A program made the translations under genes and the position numbers. DNA of 35,344 bases from a virus: positions 1 through 35,344 of IMG/VR virus record IMGVR_UViG_3300043772_003410; one strand, given 5' to 3'. The notes under the pieces were generated by a model. The model did no database searches. It saw only the letters and a list, made by a program, of their open reading frames with translations, and was not told the origin of the DNA. The number at the start of each line of letters is the position of its first letter. Within the stretch, counting starts at the first letter, position 1. Positions 1-8,030 of this stretch are shown in pieces.

Positions 1-398
1 AGTTCTATAAATTTATAGAAAGGCTTCGCCATCAATTCTCCAAACTATTTTTAGATGTGTTGCGCGTTCAACTTCTGCTAAAAGGAGTTATGACTGACAA
101 TGATTGGCACGCATTAAGATCTCAGATAAAAATTGTATTTAATACTGACAATTATTTCTGGGATTTAAAGGAAGCTGAAATACTTTCAGAGCGTTTGAAG
201 ATGCTTTCTTTTGTTGATCCTTATATTGGAAAATATTTTTCAACAGAATATGTTCGCAAAAATATATTGCGTCAAACTGAAGAAGATATGCAAATAATGG
301 ATAAACAAATGGAAGTTGACAGAGAAAGAATGAGACAAGAAGAGATGGCTGCTTTGATGCAACAACAAGCCGCCGCAGGAGCTCCGGAGCAACAATGA
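1..398 (+). CDS. 20: Portal vertex protein gp20, C-terminal part (5' truncated by window)
   Basis: Portal protein, the dodecameric ring at the unique head vertex used for DNA packaging and tail joining. Only about 131 C-terminal residues are present; the frame is open from base 3. Visible hallmarks are a basic segment followed by LRVQLLLKGVM, the KEAEILSERL stretch and EYVRKNILRQT, all in the order seen at the C-terminus of T4 gp20, then a Q/A-rich tail. The GTG at 57 is an internal Val codon, not a start. The stop overlaps the next start as ATGA, so translation is probably coupled into the head operon. The family call is firm. Confidence 0.93.
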   Translation, partial: FYKFIERLRHQFSKLFLDVLRVQLLLKGVMTDNDWHALRSQIKIVFNTDNYFWDLKEAEILSERLKMLSFVDPYIGKYFSTEYVRKNILRQTEEDMQIMDKQMEVDRERMRQEEMAALMQQQAAAGAPEQQ

Positions 399-808
399 AA
401 AGCATAACACAGACCCTAATAAAAAAAGGATTGAATGGCCTTCTGATGGAGGATGAAAATTATTTTAAAGAAAATGTTATAAAAACAATTAGCTTTAAAT
501 TAAACGAATCAATCAAAGAAGTAAAGGGAGCTTTTCAAAATAACTTATTATTAACCCCAAAGTTTACTAAAAAAAATGAAGATGTATATAAATTTGTAAA
601 CTTTGTAGAAAATTTTAAACCAGGAAAATATGGTTTTAAAAATGGGATGAATATAAATATTTCAGATTTAGAAGTTGAAAGATTAACAAAATTGTTTGAA
701 AGTCTAAATCCAGAAAACAGACAAACAATGGCTGAAACCATTTTTGAAAGTCCAGAATCATTTAGACAGCACATCGAATTTTCAAACAAAGCCAAAGGAA
801 TTATATGA
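395..808 (+). CDS. Putative prohead core protein (gp68-like position)
   Basis: A 137-aa, Lys/Glu/Asn-rich protein with no membrane segment or recognisable enzymatic motif. It lies between portal gp20 and protease gp21, where T4 carries the two prohead core genes 67 and 68, and its length is close to that of T4 gp68 (about 141 aa). The C-terminal third (FESLNPENRQTMAETIFES followed by an EF/FSN segment) looks like the helical end of gp68-type core proteins, but this is pattern memory, not an alignment. Both ends overlap neighbours as ATGA (395-398, 805-808), supporting a real, coupled gene. The role in the assembly core is inferred mainly from synteny. Confidence 0.55.
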   Translation: MKSITQTLIKKGLNGLLMEDENYFKENVIKTISFKLNESIKEVKGAFQNNLLLTPKFTKKNEDVYKFVNFVENFKPGKYGFKNGMNINISDLEVERLTKLFESLNPENRQTMAETIFESPESFRQHIEFSNKAKGII

Positions 809-984
809 AAAACGACATCCGCAACATGATAAAAACAGCAATCGAAGAAGATGCTCTAAACTTTAAAAATCATACATCAAAAATTTTGTATGAAAAAGTT
901 GGGCAAAAGCTTGATGAACAGTACAAGGTCGTAGCAAATAACTTATTTAAGGTACAAAATGAAGCTAATAACGGAACTAACTGA
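805..984 (+). CDS. Small prohead core protein (gp67-like), 59 aa
   Basis: Reading frame of 59 codons from the ATG at 805, overlapping the upstream stop (ATGA) and running 26 bases into gene 21. The product is helical. Its N-terminal pattern (an I/L-rich helix, then EEDALNFKNHTSKILYEKVGQKLDEQYKVVANNLF) resembles the first half of T4 gp67, where a short helix is followed by an AR-x-L-F segment and a second helix ending in IARNFL. The acidic tail of T4 gp67 is missing; the C-terminus is a short Asn-rich end. Small core proteins of this kind sit just before gp21 in T4-like phages. The gene is well supported by its overlaps; the family assignment is moderate. Confidence 0.55.
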   Translation: MKNDIRNMIKTAIEEDALNFKNHTSKILYEKVGQKLDEQYKVVANNLFKVQNEANNGTN

Positions 985-1603
985 AGATATAAAATACATC
1001 AAAGAAAATGTCGGCAATGGAGACAAATTGTACTTCATTGAAGGCGTTTTTATGCAATCTGATGTAAAAAATAAAAATGGAAGAATTTATCCTCAAAATA
1101 CTCTTTTAAAAGAATGCAAAAGATATATTAGCGAATACGTAGATAAGGGTCGTGCTTTAGGTGAATTAAACCACCCCACAGGACCAACAGTAAACCTTGA
1201 TAGAGTTTCACACATAGTAAAAGAGCTCTACGAAGATGGAAAAAATGTTTACGGAAAAGCAAAAGTCCTTGACACCCCAATGGGTAAGATTGTAAAAAAT
1301 TTGATTGACGAGGGTGCACAGCTAGGTGTTTCAACACGTGGCATGGGATCTCTCAAAGCAAAAAATGGTTACCAAGAAGTTCAAGAAGATTTTATGCTTG
1401 CCGCAATTGACATTGTAGCAGACCCATCTGCACCAAATGCCTTTGTTAACGGAATTATGGAAGGAAGAGAATGGATGTTCCAAAATGGTATGTGGAGCGA
1501 AAGAAGACACGAAGAAGCCATAAAAACAATTAAAAACTCTTCAAGCAGAAACTTAAATAAAAATATTGTAAAAATTTTTGAGAACTATTTTAAAAATATA
1601 TGA
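959..1603 (+). CDS. 21: Prohead core maturation protease gp21
   Basis: Serine protease (T4 gp21, MEROPS S80-like) that degrades the scaffold and trims capsid proteins during head maturation. The 214-aa product shows the family layout: GVFMQSDVKNKNGRIYP near residues 29-45, candidate catalytic His72 in GELNHPTGP, nucleophile Ser125 in LGVSTRGMG, and a conserved DIVADPSAP at 151-158. The length matches T4 gp21 (212 aa). The ATG at 959 lies inside the preceding 59-aa gene; the stop overlaps the next start (ATGA at 1600). It probably cleaves after (L/I)-x-E sites in gp22 and gp23. Confidence 0.95.
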   Translation: MKLITELTEDIKYIKENVGNGDKLYFIEGVFMQSDVKNKNGRIYPQNTLLKECKRYISEYVDKGRALGELNHPTGPTVNLDRVSHIVKELYEDGKNVYGKAKVLDTPMGKIVKNLIDEGAQLGVSTRGMGSLKAKNGYQEVQEDFMLAAIDIVADPSAPNAFVNGIMEGREWMFQNGMWSERRHEEAIKTIKNSSSRNLNKNIVKIFENYFKNI

Positions 1604-2214
1604 AAAGCATATCTAATGACACCAAATATTATCTGACCAGTTCTTTAAACTATAGAAACCAATATTTTAAAGAGGCTGCTGGTGCGCAGTTAGAAAAGCC
1701 AGATTCAAATCTTTCTGGGTTTATGTCCAAATATGGCAAAAAGAAAAAAGATAATTTAGCAGCATCTGTTTCAGGTGGAGCTGGTTCAGGTGGTGGCAGT
1801 GGTGGGGAAAAAGTAGAAAATATAATGTTTGGCGATATGTCAGGCGAAGATATTGGAAATGCTGCCACGGCATACGCAACAGGTGGACTTCTTTCTATGT
1901 TTGGTCCTTCTATCGAAAAAGCAACAAAAATTGCTGGTTTAAATTTAACAAGAAAAATTTTCCCAGGCAGTTCAACTGGAGGGAGACTTGCAGGAAAAGT
2001 TGGAGCGGATATTGCATCAAATGTTGTGTCAAATTTGACAGGACAAATAAGAAAACTTTCTGGTTTTGATTTTGTAAATAAAAATTTGGCAAATATAGCA
2101 GACGAACAAATGCATAATATCATGCAAGGCTATGGTAAAAAAACTTTTCTTATTCCAAAGAGTACGGAAAAGCGTTATGAACGAACAGAAAGACCAAGAA
2201 GTTACCAACCATAA
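1600..2214 (+). CDS. Unknown head-operon protein with Gly/Ser linker
   Basis: A 204-aa protein that I do not recognise. An N-terminal charged part (residues 1-52, ending in KKKK) is joined by a flexible Gly/Ser linker (about 55-69) to a Gly/Ala-rich, helix-prone part (about 75-165) with small-residue repeats such as AATAYATGG and GGRLAGKVGADIASN, and a basic, Arg-rich C-terminus. No signal peptide or catalytic motif is seen. It sits between protease gp21 and scaffold gp22, a position with no fixed gene in T4, and is coupled to gp21 by ATGA. A co-packaged internal head or core protein is possible from context only. The basic C-terminus could contact DNA. Confidence 0.8.
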   Translation: MKSISNDTKYYLTSSLNYRNQYFKEAAGAQLEKPDSNLSGFMSKYGKKKKDNLAASVSGGAGSGGGSGGEKVENIMFGDMSGEDIGNAATAYATGGLLSMFGPSIEKATKIAGLNLTRKIFPGSSTGGRLAGKVGADIASNVVSNLTGQIRKLSGFDFVNKNLANIADEQMHNIMQGYGKKTFLIPKSTEKRYERTERPRSYQP

Positions 2215-2245
2215 AAATTTTTTACTAATTCAAAATTAAATTACT

Positions 2246-2253
2246 TATAAATA
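2246..2253 (+). promoter_or_regulatory. T4-type late promoter box TATAAATA before gp22
   Basis: Exact match to the T4 late consensus TATAAATA read by gp55-RNA polymerase. The expected start is about 2259, giving a roughly 23-base leader that contains the AAAGGA ribosome site (2266-2271) of gp22. gp55 is encoded in this window. Confidence 0.85.
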
Positions 2254-2281
2254 TTTTAAATCGATAAAGGATCCTTTGATT

Positions 2282-3280
2282 ATGAAAACTAATAAGAAAA
2301 CAACAATTTCAGAAGCCGCTGCCGAGGCTATGGGCCTAGGTGGTGGAGACTACGATACATCTGGTCGTGGTTCTATGGACGGAACTGGTAAGGGACCCAT
2401 TGTTCCTACTCCAGTTGTAACAGGCGCACCCGCAATCACATCTGGAGTTCCCGGTGCTGGAGCTGCCCCTGCAGCAGTATCGGGAATGGTTGATTCTTCT
2501 TCGGAAGAAGAACCTGCCGAAGAAGAAACCAATGAAATGCAAGAACAAGCCCGCGATCAATTCCGCAGCGCTTTGGTTTCTCTTCTTGGCGAAGATGTCG
2601 ATGAAGATCTAATTGTAAAATTAGAAGGAATTTTTGAAGCAGCTGTAACAGAAAGAGTCGAACAAACCGTTTCTACAATCGTAGAGGGTGTTGATGAAAA
2701 TGTCAAGACATATCTTGACAACGTCACGGAAGCCCTTGTCGAAAAAGTAGACGACTATTTGGATTACGTAGTTGAAGAATGGATGCAAGAAAATGCTGTC
2801 TCGGTTGAACAAGGAATCAAGACACAAATTGCAGAAAACTTCATCTCTGGTTTGAAAGATTTGTTTGAAAACCATTACATCGACGTTCCAAATGAAAAAT
2901 ATAATGTTTTGGATGAGCTCTATGCAGAAAATAGAGATCTTCAAACCAAGCTAAACGAAGCAATCAACCACAACATTGAACTAAACAAAGAAGTTTCTTT
3001 GACAGAATGTGCTGGAATCTTTGTTGCAGAAACAAGAGATATGGCAGACACACAAGTTGCTAAATTGCAATCTTTGATGGAAAATGTATCTTTTGGATCG
3101 CCAGAAGAATACAGAGAAAAACTAGTAGCAATTCGTGAAAACTACGTAAATGCTACAAGAGTTTCTTCTCCAGCAAGAATTGCTGAACCAGAGCAAACAT
3201 TTGCTTCAGTAAAACAATCCCCAACTACACTTGTTGAAAGTTATGTTGGCGCTTTAGGTCGTTTAAATAAGAAAATTTAA
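2282..3280 (+). CDS. 22: Prohead scaffold protein gp22
   Basis: Main scaffolding protein of the prohead, degraded by gp21 after assembly. I chose the ATG at 2282 (332 aa) because AAAGGA lies 10 bases upstream; the in-frame TTG at 2276 is less likely. The N-terminal 60 residues are Gly/Pro/Ala-rich and disordered. An acidic cluster (SSSEEEPAEEE) follows, then a long predominantly helical, coiled-coil-like body (about 85-300) rich in Glu, Val and Leu, and a conserved-looking end (SYVGALGRLNK). It lies between gp21 and gp23 as in all T4-like phages. The P/A-rich insert makes it longer than T4 gp22 (269 aa). Confidence 0.9.
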   Translation: MKTNKKTTISEAAAEAMGLGGGDYDTSGRGSMDGTGKGPIVPTPVVTGAPAITSGVPGAGAAPAAVSGMVDSSSEEEPAEEETNEMQEQARDQFRSALVSLLGEDVDEDLIVKLEGIFEAAVTERVEQTVSTIVEGVDENVKTYLDNVTEALVEKVDDYLDYVVEEWMQENAVSVEQGIKTQIAENFISGLKDLFENHYIDVPNEKYNVLDELYAENRDLQTKLNEAINHNIELNKEVSLTECAGIFVAETRDMADTQVAKLQSLMENVSFGSPEEYREKLVAIRENYVNATRVSSPARIAEPEQTFASVKQSPTTLVESYVGALGRLNKKI

Positions 3281-3283
3281 TTT

Positions 3284-3291
3284 TCTAAATA
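3284..3291 (+). promoter_or_regulatory. Late promoter variant TCTAAATA before gp23
   Basis: TCTAAATA differs from the T4 late box TATAAATA at one base and lies 28 bases upstream of the gp23 start. The expected start near 3297 leaves a 23-base leader containing the strong AGGAG site (3304-3308), the same geometry as gp22. Confidence 0.6.
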
Positions 3292-3319
3292 ATTTTAACT
3301 CACAGGAGATATATTTCAA

Positions 3320-4771
3320 ATGCAATTCGCAGAAAATACACCATATGACGTATTAACCGAGAAGTGGGAGCCAGTCCTTGGACATGATGCTCTTCCTTCT
3401 ATCCAAGATGACTACCGTAAGAAAGTTACAGCAGTTCTCTTGGAGAACCAAGAACAAGCTCTCCGTTCTCAGTACTTGACTGAAACAATGAGCTCCAACA
3501 ACCTAGGAATGCCTCAATCATACAGCAACACCCCAACTGTTGCCGGATATGATCCAGTACTCATCTCTTTGGTTCGTCGTTCCATGCCAAACTTGATGGC
3601 CTATGATATTTGCGGCGTTCAACCAATGACCGCCCCAACAGGCCTCATCTTTGCTATGCGTGCCCAATATCAAGTACAGGGTAATGCAGACAGTGCTTAC
3701 ACAACAGCCAAAGAAGCTATGTTCCAAGAACCACAAGCCTCCTTCGGTGGCTCTGGCTATACTCTTGGTTCGACCTTCGCAGCATCCAGAGGATTGTCGG
3801 CTGCATGGAACTACACTGATGGAGTCAGAGGTTCTGCAGCGGAAATCGCAGCTCTTCGTGGCATTTTGACCAACTTTGGTGAAGGAATTGGAAACAATCC
3901 ACTTGGTATTACCACACAAGGTGGATTTAATCTTGCATACTACACTGGTGCAAATAATCCATATTCAAACTTCAACCAAATGTCTTTCTCCATCGACCGT
4001 GTTGCAGTACAAGCTCGTACACGTGCAATGGCAAGCAACTACACAGTTGAATTGGCACAAGACCTCAAGGCTGTTCACGGTCTTGACGCTGAAGCTGAAT
4101 TGGCAAACCTACTCAGCACAGAAATTCTTGCCGAAATCAACCGTGAAATCGTCAGAACAATCTACTATGTTGCTAAGAGTGGTTCACAACAAAGAGACCT
4201 ACAGAACATAGGTGAATATGACCTTGATATAGACTCAGACGGTCGTTGGTCTGCCGAACGTTTCCGTGGCCTAAGCTTCCAGATTGAGCGTGAATGCAAT
4301 TATCTCGCCAAGGAAACTCGCCGTGGACGCGGTAACTTCATCATCTGCGACAGCGATACAGCTTCTGCTCTCGCAATGTCAGGATTCATGAGCTTGAGCC
4401 CAGCAATTGCTCCTCAACTCAATGTTGATGACACACAAAGCACATTTGCCGGTGTAATCAACGGCAAGATTCGTGTATACATCGATCCATATAGCCCAGC
4501 CGGTTATAACTTCTTCGTCGCTGGCTATAAGGGTGAATCGCCATATGATGCAGGTTTGTTCTACTGCCCATACGTTCCTCTACAAATGGTCCGTGCTGTC
4601 GATCCAAATACTTTCCAACCAAGAATTGGATTTAAGACACGCTACGGTGTCGTTGGAAACCCATACGTCTTGAACAGCTCTGGCGTACCAGATGCTGAAA
4701 CCTTGACCTCGGGTCTCAACCAATACTACCGCTTTACAGCTGTTAAAAACCTCCACGGTAACACAATCTGA
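3320..4771 (+). CDS. 23: Major capsid protein gp23
   Basis: Major head protein (HK97 fold) forming the hexamers of the prolate or isometric capsid. The 483-aa sequence carries the diagnostic T4-like block PVLISLVRRSMPNLMAYDICG followed by VQPMTAPTGLIFAMRAQY (about residues 80-118), and the C-terminal FQPRIGFKTRYGVVGNPYV. A gp21-type (L/I)-x-E cleavage site fits at LTE53-55, near where T4 gp23 is trimmed (E65); LTE12-14 is another candidate. Base composition is visibly more GC-rich and codon-selected than in neighbouring genes, as expected for the most abundant protein. No gp24 vertex gene follows. AGGAG precedes the ATG. Confidence 0.98.
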   Translation: MQFAENTPYDVLTEKWEPVLGHDALPSIQDDYRKKVTAVLLENQEQALRSQYLTETMSSNNLGMPQSYSNTPTVAGYDPVLISLVRRSMPNLMAYDICGVQPMTAPTGLIFAMRAQYQVQGNADSAYTTAKEAMFQEPQASFGGSGYTLGSTFAASRGLSAAWNYTDGVRGSAAEIAALRGILTNFGEGIGNNPLGITTQGGFNLAYYTGANNPYSNFNQMSFSIDRVAVQARTRAMASNYTVELAQDLKAVHGLDAEAELANLLSTEILAEINREIVRTIYYVAKSGSQQRDLQNIGEYDLDIDSDGRWSAERFRGLSFQIERECNYLAKETRRGRGNFIICDSDTASALAMSGFMSLSPAIAPQLNVDDTQSTFAGVINGKIRVYIDPYSPAGYNFFVAGYKGESPYDAGLFYCPYVPLQMVRAVDPNTFQPRIGFKTRYGVVGNPYVLNSSGVPDAETLTSGLNQYYRFTAVKNLHGNTI

Positions 4772-4796
4772 TTCGTAGTGTAACTTAAAACTTGGA

Positions 4797-4824
4797 AAAC
4801 CTCCCGAGAAATCGGGAGGTTTTT
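4797..4824 (+). terminator. Rho-independent terminator after gp23
   Basis: Perfect 11-bp stem AAACCTCCCGA / TCGGGAGGTTT with a GAAA tetraloop at 4808-4811, the descending arm running into a T tract. It lies 25 bases after the gp23 stop and would end the head operon transcript. Confidence 0.92.
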
Positions 4825-4831
4825 CTTTTAC

Positions 4832-4839
4832 CATAAATA
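4832..4839 (+). promoter_or_regulatory. Late promoter variant CATAAATA before tail-tube gene
   Basis: One mismatch to TATAAATA, just after the gp23 terminator. If used with T4 spacing (box at -13 to -6), +1 falls on the A of the ATG at 4845, giving a leaderless mRNA. No Shine-Dalgarno sequence is visible before this ATG. Confidence 0.6.
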
Positions 4840-4844
4840 TTTGT

Positions 4845-5372
4845 ATGGCAATATGCACAGAAAATTTAAATCCTCTTTATAACAATTATTTTCAATTGTT
4901 TTTTGGCAGAGGAACAAAAAGAATGGAATTGATGTGCCAAAAAGTTTCTTTGCCGGGTATATCAATCGGTGATCAACCACAACCCACTACACTTGGAACA
5001 AATATTCCTGTTCCAACGCTGGGCATACAGTTTGAACCACTTAGCGTAGAATTTATTGTGGACAGTGAATTAAAAAATTGGAAAAGTATTTATTCTTGGA
5101 TCAGAAACGTAACAAATATAAAAGATGATTCGGGTTACAATTTAGATTACCAAGACTGGCACCATCAGGCAACTTTGACGTTGTATAGCGCAACAGATAA
5201 ATGTGGCCCAACATCCATAAATTTTTGGCATATTATTCCCACATCTTTAAGCGGAATGTTATTCCGTTCAGACAGTTCGGATGCTTTACCACAGTCAGCG
5301 ACATGTAAATTTAAGTATTCTTACTATACCATAACCCCAGACGCCCCAACAAATTTAAAAAATACTATTTAA
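4845..5372 (+). CDS. 19: gp19-like tail tube protein
   Basis: A 175-aa protein of the T4 gp19 tail-tube family (T4 gp19 is 163 aa), which forms the stacked hexameric inner tube of the contractile tail. Supporting features are an N-terminal NNYFQLFFGRGTKRMELMCQK, then PGISIGDQPQPT and LSVEFIVDSELKNWKSIYSWI: the pattern of aromatic strand, target-recognition loop and V-x-F-x-V-D strand typical of tube monomers. It has its own late box and follows gp23 directly, whereas gp19 lies before gp20 in T4. It could therefore be a second tube paralogue (gp54/gp48-like tube initiator) with the main gp19 elsewhere. Its stop overlaps the stop of the converging minus-strand gene. Confidence 0.75.
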   Translation: MAICTENLNPLYNNYFQLFFGRGTKRMELMCQKVSLPGISIGDQPQPTTLGTNIPVPTLGIQFEPLSVEFIVDSELKNWKSIYSWIRNVTNIKDDSGYNLDYQDWHHQATLTLYSATDKCGPTSINFWHIIPTSLSGMLFRSDSSDALPQSATCKFKYSYYTITPDAPTNLKNTI

Positions 5373-6019
5373 AAATAATCTTCTGGATTATCTGACCAGC
5401 TTTCTGGATTTTCTGGGGGCTTCTCCGGATTATAAGGTAGGTTATTAGTTTCTGGTTTGACTGCCTTGCGTTTCTTCTTCTTGGGTGGGGTTTCGGGCTC
5501 TTCTGCATCAAAGGCCTCAGAATCGCCTTCTATCTCTATATCTTCATCAATTTCTATTACACTTTCTACACCCTCAAATTGGTCCATCATTTCGTTTACA
5601 AAATTTACAAAATCTTCATTTGTAAACAAGTCGTTTAATAACTGAAGCCCAGGAATTACGTCCGGATTTGAATTATTGCTGGATGGGGCAATAGATTTTG
5701 GATCTGTTTGAAGTGTCATAAAATACACCTCATACATTTTTTCCAATTCTAAATTTGGCATACCCATATACACTAAAACTGTTTTAGGTAAAATTATTTC
5801 GTAGCCCTTTATATTTGCTAGGTAGTTTGTAAGTTTTACGTATTCTACCATGTTATTTTTTTCATCTCTGGAAATATAATTTTCCAAAAGAGCTGGGCAG
5901 GATATTTTAATTTGGTCTGGGGCAATATCACTCACTAGCGAGATTAGTTCTTCGCCAGAGGTAAGTTTAAGAACTCTAAGTGCACCCGAGAAAGAATCTG
6001 CGGGAAGTGAATCGGACAT
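5369..6019 (-). CDS. Unknown protein with Sm-like N-terminal strand pattern and acidic/basic tail
   Basis: A 216-aa protein, product unknown. Residues 12-95 (ALRVLKLTSGEELISLV, then KISCPALLENY and KGYEIILPKTVLVYM) have the short beta-strand spacing of small Sm-like/SH3-like barrels often seen in T4-like phages near uvsW; this is a resemblance only. Residues 100-150 are helical. The C-terminal 65 residues are low complexity: an acidic run (IEIDEDIEIEGDSEAFDAEEPE), then PPKKKKRKAVKP, then repeated NPE/PEN motifs ending in YF. It starts 21 bases after the uvsW stop, preceded by GGGAGGA and a GATAAATA late-type box within the end of uvsW, so it can be expressed alone late. Confidence 0.8.
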   Translation of the reverse strand: MSDSLPADSFSGALRVLKLTSGEELISLVSDIAPDQIKISCPALLENYISRDEKNNMVEYVKLTNYLANIKGYEIILPKTVLVYMGMPNLELEKMYEVYFMTLQTDPKSIAPSSNNSNPDVIPGLQLLNDLFTNEDFVNFVNEMMDQFEGVESVIEIDEDIEIEGDSEAFDAEEPETPPKKKKRKAVKPETNNLPYNPEKPPENPESWSDNPEDYF

Positions 6020-6040
6020 AGGTATGTCCTCCCTTCCTTA

Positions 6041-7549
6041 TTATTTATCTTTTGAAAGATCATCAAACCCCATTGAAAATACTCTGTGGTCAAATTTTTC
6101 TTTTTTATAAATTTTAATTCGTTCTTCAAAATGTTTTAACACGTGATTTTTATATGACTTCCAAGATAAGTCATCTACAATATCATATACTTTCAATGTT
6201 TTCTTTTTTTCCGATACTCTTAATCCACGACCAATGCTTTGCAGCAACCGTATCACTGATTTGGTCGGTGATGCAAATATGATATTATCAAGATTGACAA
6301 TATTGATCCCAGCAGAAGTAGTACCGTAGGAAGCAACCAAAATGGCATCCTGTTCTTTATCAACGACTTTTCTGATATATTCTCTTGCTTCAGCTTCTGT
6401 TTTTCCATGGATAAGATATATTTGTCTATTGCTTCCCGCTGCTTCCAAGAGAGCTGCCAATGGCTTCCCGTGCGACTCCACATAATTGTAGAGGATGAGA
6501 GTGTTTCCTTTTGTTTTAAGGGCAAGTTCTTTGATGAACTCGTTTCTTTTTTCATTGGTTATTATCCATTTAATCTCATCTGCGTATTTTTGTTTTTTTA
6601 ATAAATTTTTTTCTTCTTCTTTATATTTAAGAATTATGCAATCTACACCAAGAGTTGCTAAAAGACCCTTGTTCATAAGATTTTTTGTTTGAATAAACTG
6701 TACTGCAGGCCCCAATATGCCTTCAATACTGAGTCTATGGGCTTGTGTTTGTTGTAGAGTTCCTGTGGTGCCTATACGAAACCAAGCTTTTGAAAGTTTT
6801 TGTCCAATAAAATTTATTGATTCCGCTTTTGCTTGGTGGCACTCATCAAAAAATATTGCATCAAATTGATCAAACCATTGTTTTGGTAATTTGTATATTG
6901 ATTGCCACGTAGATATCACTATCTGTTTTTCTGTTTGTTTTTCTGCGCCAGAAGATATTTTATGTATGTATTTTTTTGAAGACCAGGATTTATCTTTAGC
7001 AGAATAGTCAAAAAAATCTGCTTCCATCTGGTTTACTAGGCCAACAGTTGGAACTAAAATCAATATTTTTCGGTCTATAGGCAATACCTTTTGCAGATAT
7101 CGAACCAAGACGTATATAATAAGACTTTTTCCAGAGCCAGTCGGTGAAATTATCACAGAACGATGATTGTTCAATGCATGCAAAATAGCTTTTTTCTGGT
7201 GGTCGTGCATTTTTACCGCACTTTTCTTCACCGAGACTGTCAAGGTATCGTAAAAGGTAGAAAGTTGTTCCTCTGTTATGCATAGTTTATTTTTGCTTTC
7301 TTTTATGTTTAAAGAATAGCTTCGGTCTCTGCAAAACTTTTCAAGATAAATTTTTAATCCACGTGGAAGAGTAGAGGAAAGCACATCATATAATCTTATT
7401 TTTCCATCCCAAAGTCTTTTTTTAAACATGGGCATGTACTGTGCCCCAGGAACCATAAAAGAAAAATAGTCTCTTAGTTCTTGTTTAAGACCTTTTTCCG
7501 CTTTTATATAATAGCGGACTTCATCAACAGATTCTACATCAATATCCAC
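6041..7549 (-). CDS. uvsW: UvsW RNA-DNA / DNA-DNA helicase
   Basis: Superfamily 2 helicase that unwinds R-loops and branched DNA, shifting T4-like phages from origin- to recombination-dependent replication. The 502-aa protein has the UvsW N-terminal domain (ELRDYFSFMVPG at 24-35, LWDGKIRLYD at 46-55), motif I PTGSGKS at 136-142, the DECH box at 235-238, motif III GTTGT at 260-264, and motif VI QSIGRGLR at 437-444. The length equals T4 UvsW (about 500 aa). It follows uvsY by 7 bases on the same strand, so both recombination functions share a transcript. All helicase motifs look intact. Confidence 0.97.
   Translation of the reverse strand: MDIDVESVDEVRYYIKAEKGLKQELRDYFSFMVPGAQYMPMFKKRLWDGKIRLYDVLSSTLPRGLKIYLEKFCRDRSYSLNIKESKNKLCITEEQLSTFYDTLTVSVKKSAVKMHDHQKKAILHALNNHRSVIISPTGSGKSLIIYVLVRYLQKVLPIDRKILILVPTVGLVNQMEADFFDYSAKDKSWSSKKYIHKISSGAEKQTEKQIVISTWQSIYKLPKQWFDQFDAIFFDECHQAKAESINFIGQKLSKAWFRIGTTGTLQQTQAHRLSIEGILGPAVQFIQTKNLMNKGLLATLGVDCIILKYKEEEKNLLKKQKYADEIKWIITNEKRNEFIKELALKTKGNTLILYNYVESHGKPLAALLEAAGSNRQIYLIHGKTEAEAREYIRKVVDKEQDAILVASYGTTSAGINIVNLDNIIFASPTKSVIRLLQSIGRGLRVSEKKKTLKVYDIVDDLSWKSYKNHVLKHFEERIKIYKKEKFDHRVFSMGFDDLSKDK
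6042..6049 (-). promoter_or_regulatory. Possible late promoter GATAAATA (minus strand)
   Basis: On the minus strand GATAAATA spans the last codons of uvsW, one mismatch from TATAAATA. The expected start near 6036 leaves a 17-base leader with GGGAGGA before the ATG at 6019. The overlap with coding sequence lowers confidence. Confidence 0.4.
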
Positions 7550-7556
7550 ATAATAT

Positions 7557-7994
7557 TTAGACTATGCCATTCATCATTTTTTGCCAGTCTATTGCAGACT
7601 TTATAGTAAAATTTCTATTATTGAGTGCCTTTAAAAACTCTTCTACCATTTTTACTTTTATCTCGGCTAAAGCAATTTTAGATTTTAAATTTATTAGTTT
7701 TGTATCACCTTCTAAAAACTTTTCCACATCTGTTTTTAATAAATCCAAATCAAATTCTTCTTCGCCCCATTCAGTAAGTTCTTCCTTTGAAGCCTTTCCT
7801 GTTATTATTTTCCACTTACGCAATCTTAAAATTGCATAGTCATTATGATACTTTGTAAGTAACAATTTAAAATCAGACAATAAGTTTAAGTACTTACCGT
7901 GTATTTGTGGTATCTTTAATGCTTCAGAACCTAGTTCTGTAGAATCAACTTGAGAATCTTTAGTTATGTTTTGTTTTAGTTCTTCTAAGTCCAT
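7557..7994 (-). CDS. uvsY: UvsY recombination mediator
   Basis: UvsY loads UvsX recombinase onto gp32-coated single-stranded DNA. The 145-aa product is close to T4 UvsY (137 aa) and shows the same opening pattern: MDLEELKQNITKD, then DSTELGSEALKIP and a HGKYLNLL segment, then a helical, charged C-terminal part. Its place directly before uvsW supports the call. The ATG has no Shine-Dalgarno sequence (upstream is TTTAATTTAA) and lies 36 bases from the first base of a minus-strand TTGACA box, so its mRNA is predicted to have almost no leader. Confidence 0.88.
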   Translation of the reverse strand: MDLEELKQNITKDSQVDSTELGSEALKIPQIHGKYLNLLSDFKLLLTKYHNDYAILRLRKWKIITGKASKEELTEWGEEEFDLDLLKTDVEKFLEGDTKLINLKSKIALAEIKVKMVEEFLKALNNRNFTIKSAIDWQKMMNGIV

Positions 7995-8002
7995 TTAAAT
8001 TA

Positions 8003-8030
8003 AAAATACTATAAGACACTAAAATGTCAA
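8003..8030 (-). promoter_or_regulatory. Sigma70-like promoter for uvsY-uvsW (minus strand)
   Basis: Minus-strand TTGACA (8030-8025), 16-base spacer, weak -10 TATTTT (8008-8003). Predicted start is about 7995-7996, directly before the uvsY ATG at 7994. The -35 match is perfect; the -10 matches 4 of 6. Confidence 0.5.

Noticed and set aside
1650-2123. 157-aa minus-strand ORF opposite the gp21-gp22 spacer gene
   Set aside because: It lies wholly antisense to a gene coupled by ATGA; its Pro/Ser-rich sequence is the reverse reading of Gly/Ser-rich codons.
3518-3919. 133-aa minus-strand ORF and several plus-frame ORFs inside gp23
   Set aside because: Antisense or out-of-frame to an unmistakable major capsid gene; no ribosome site.
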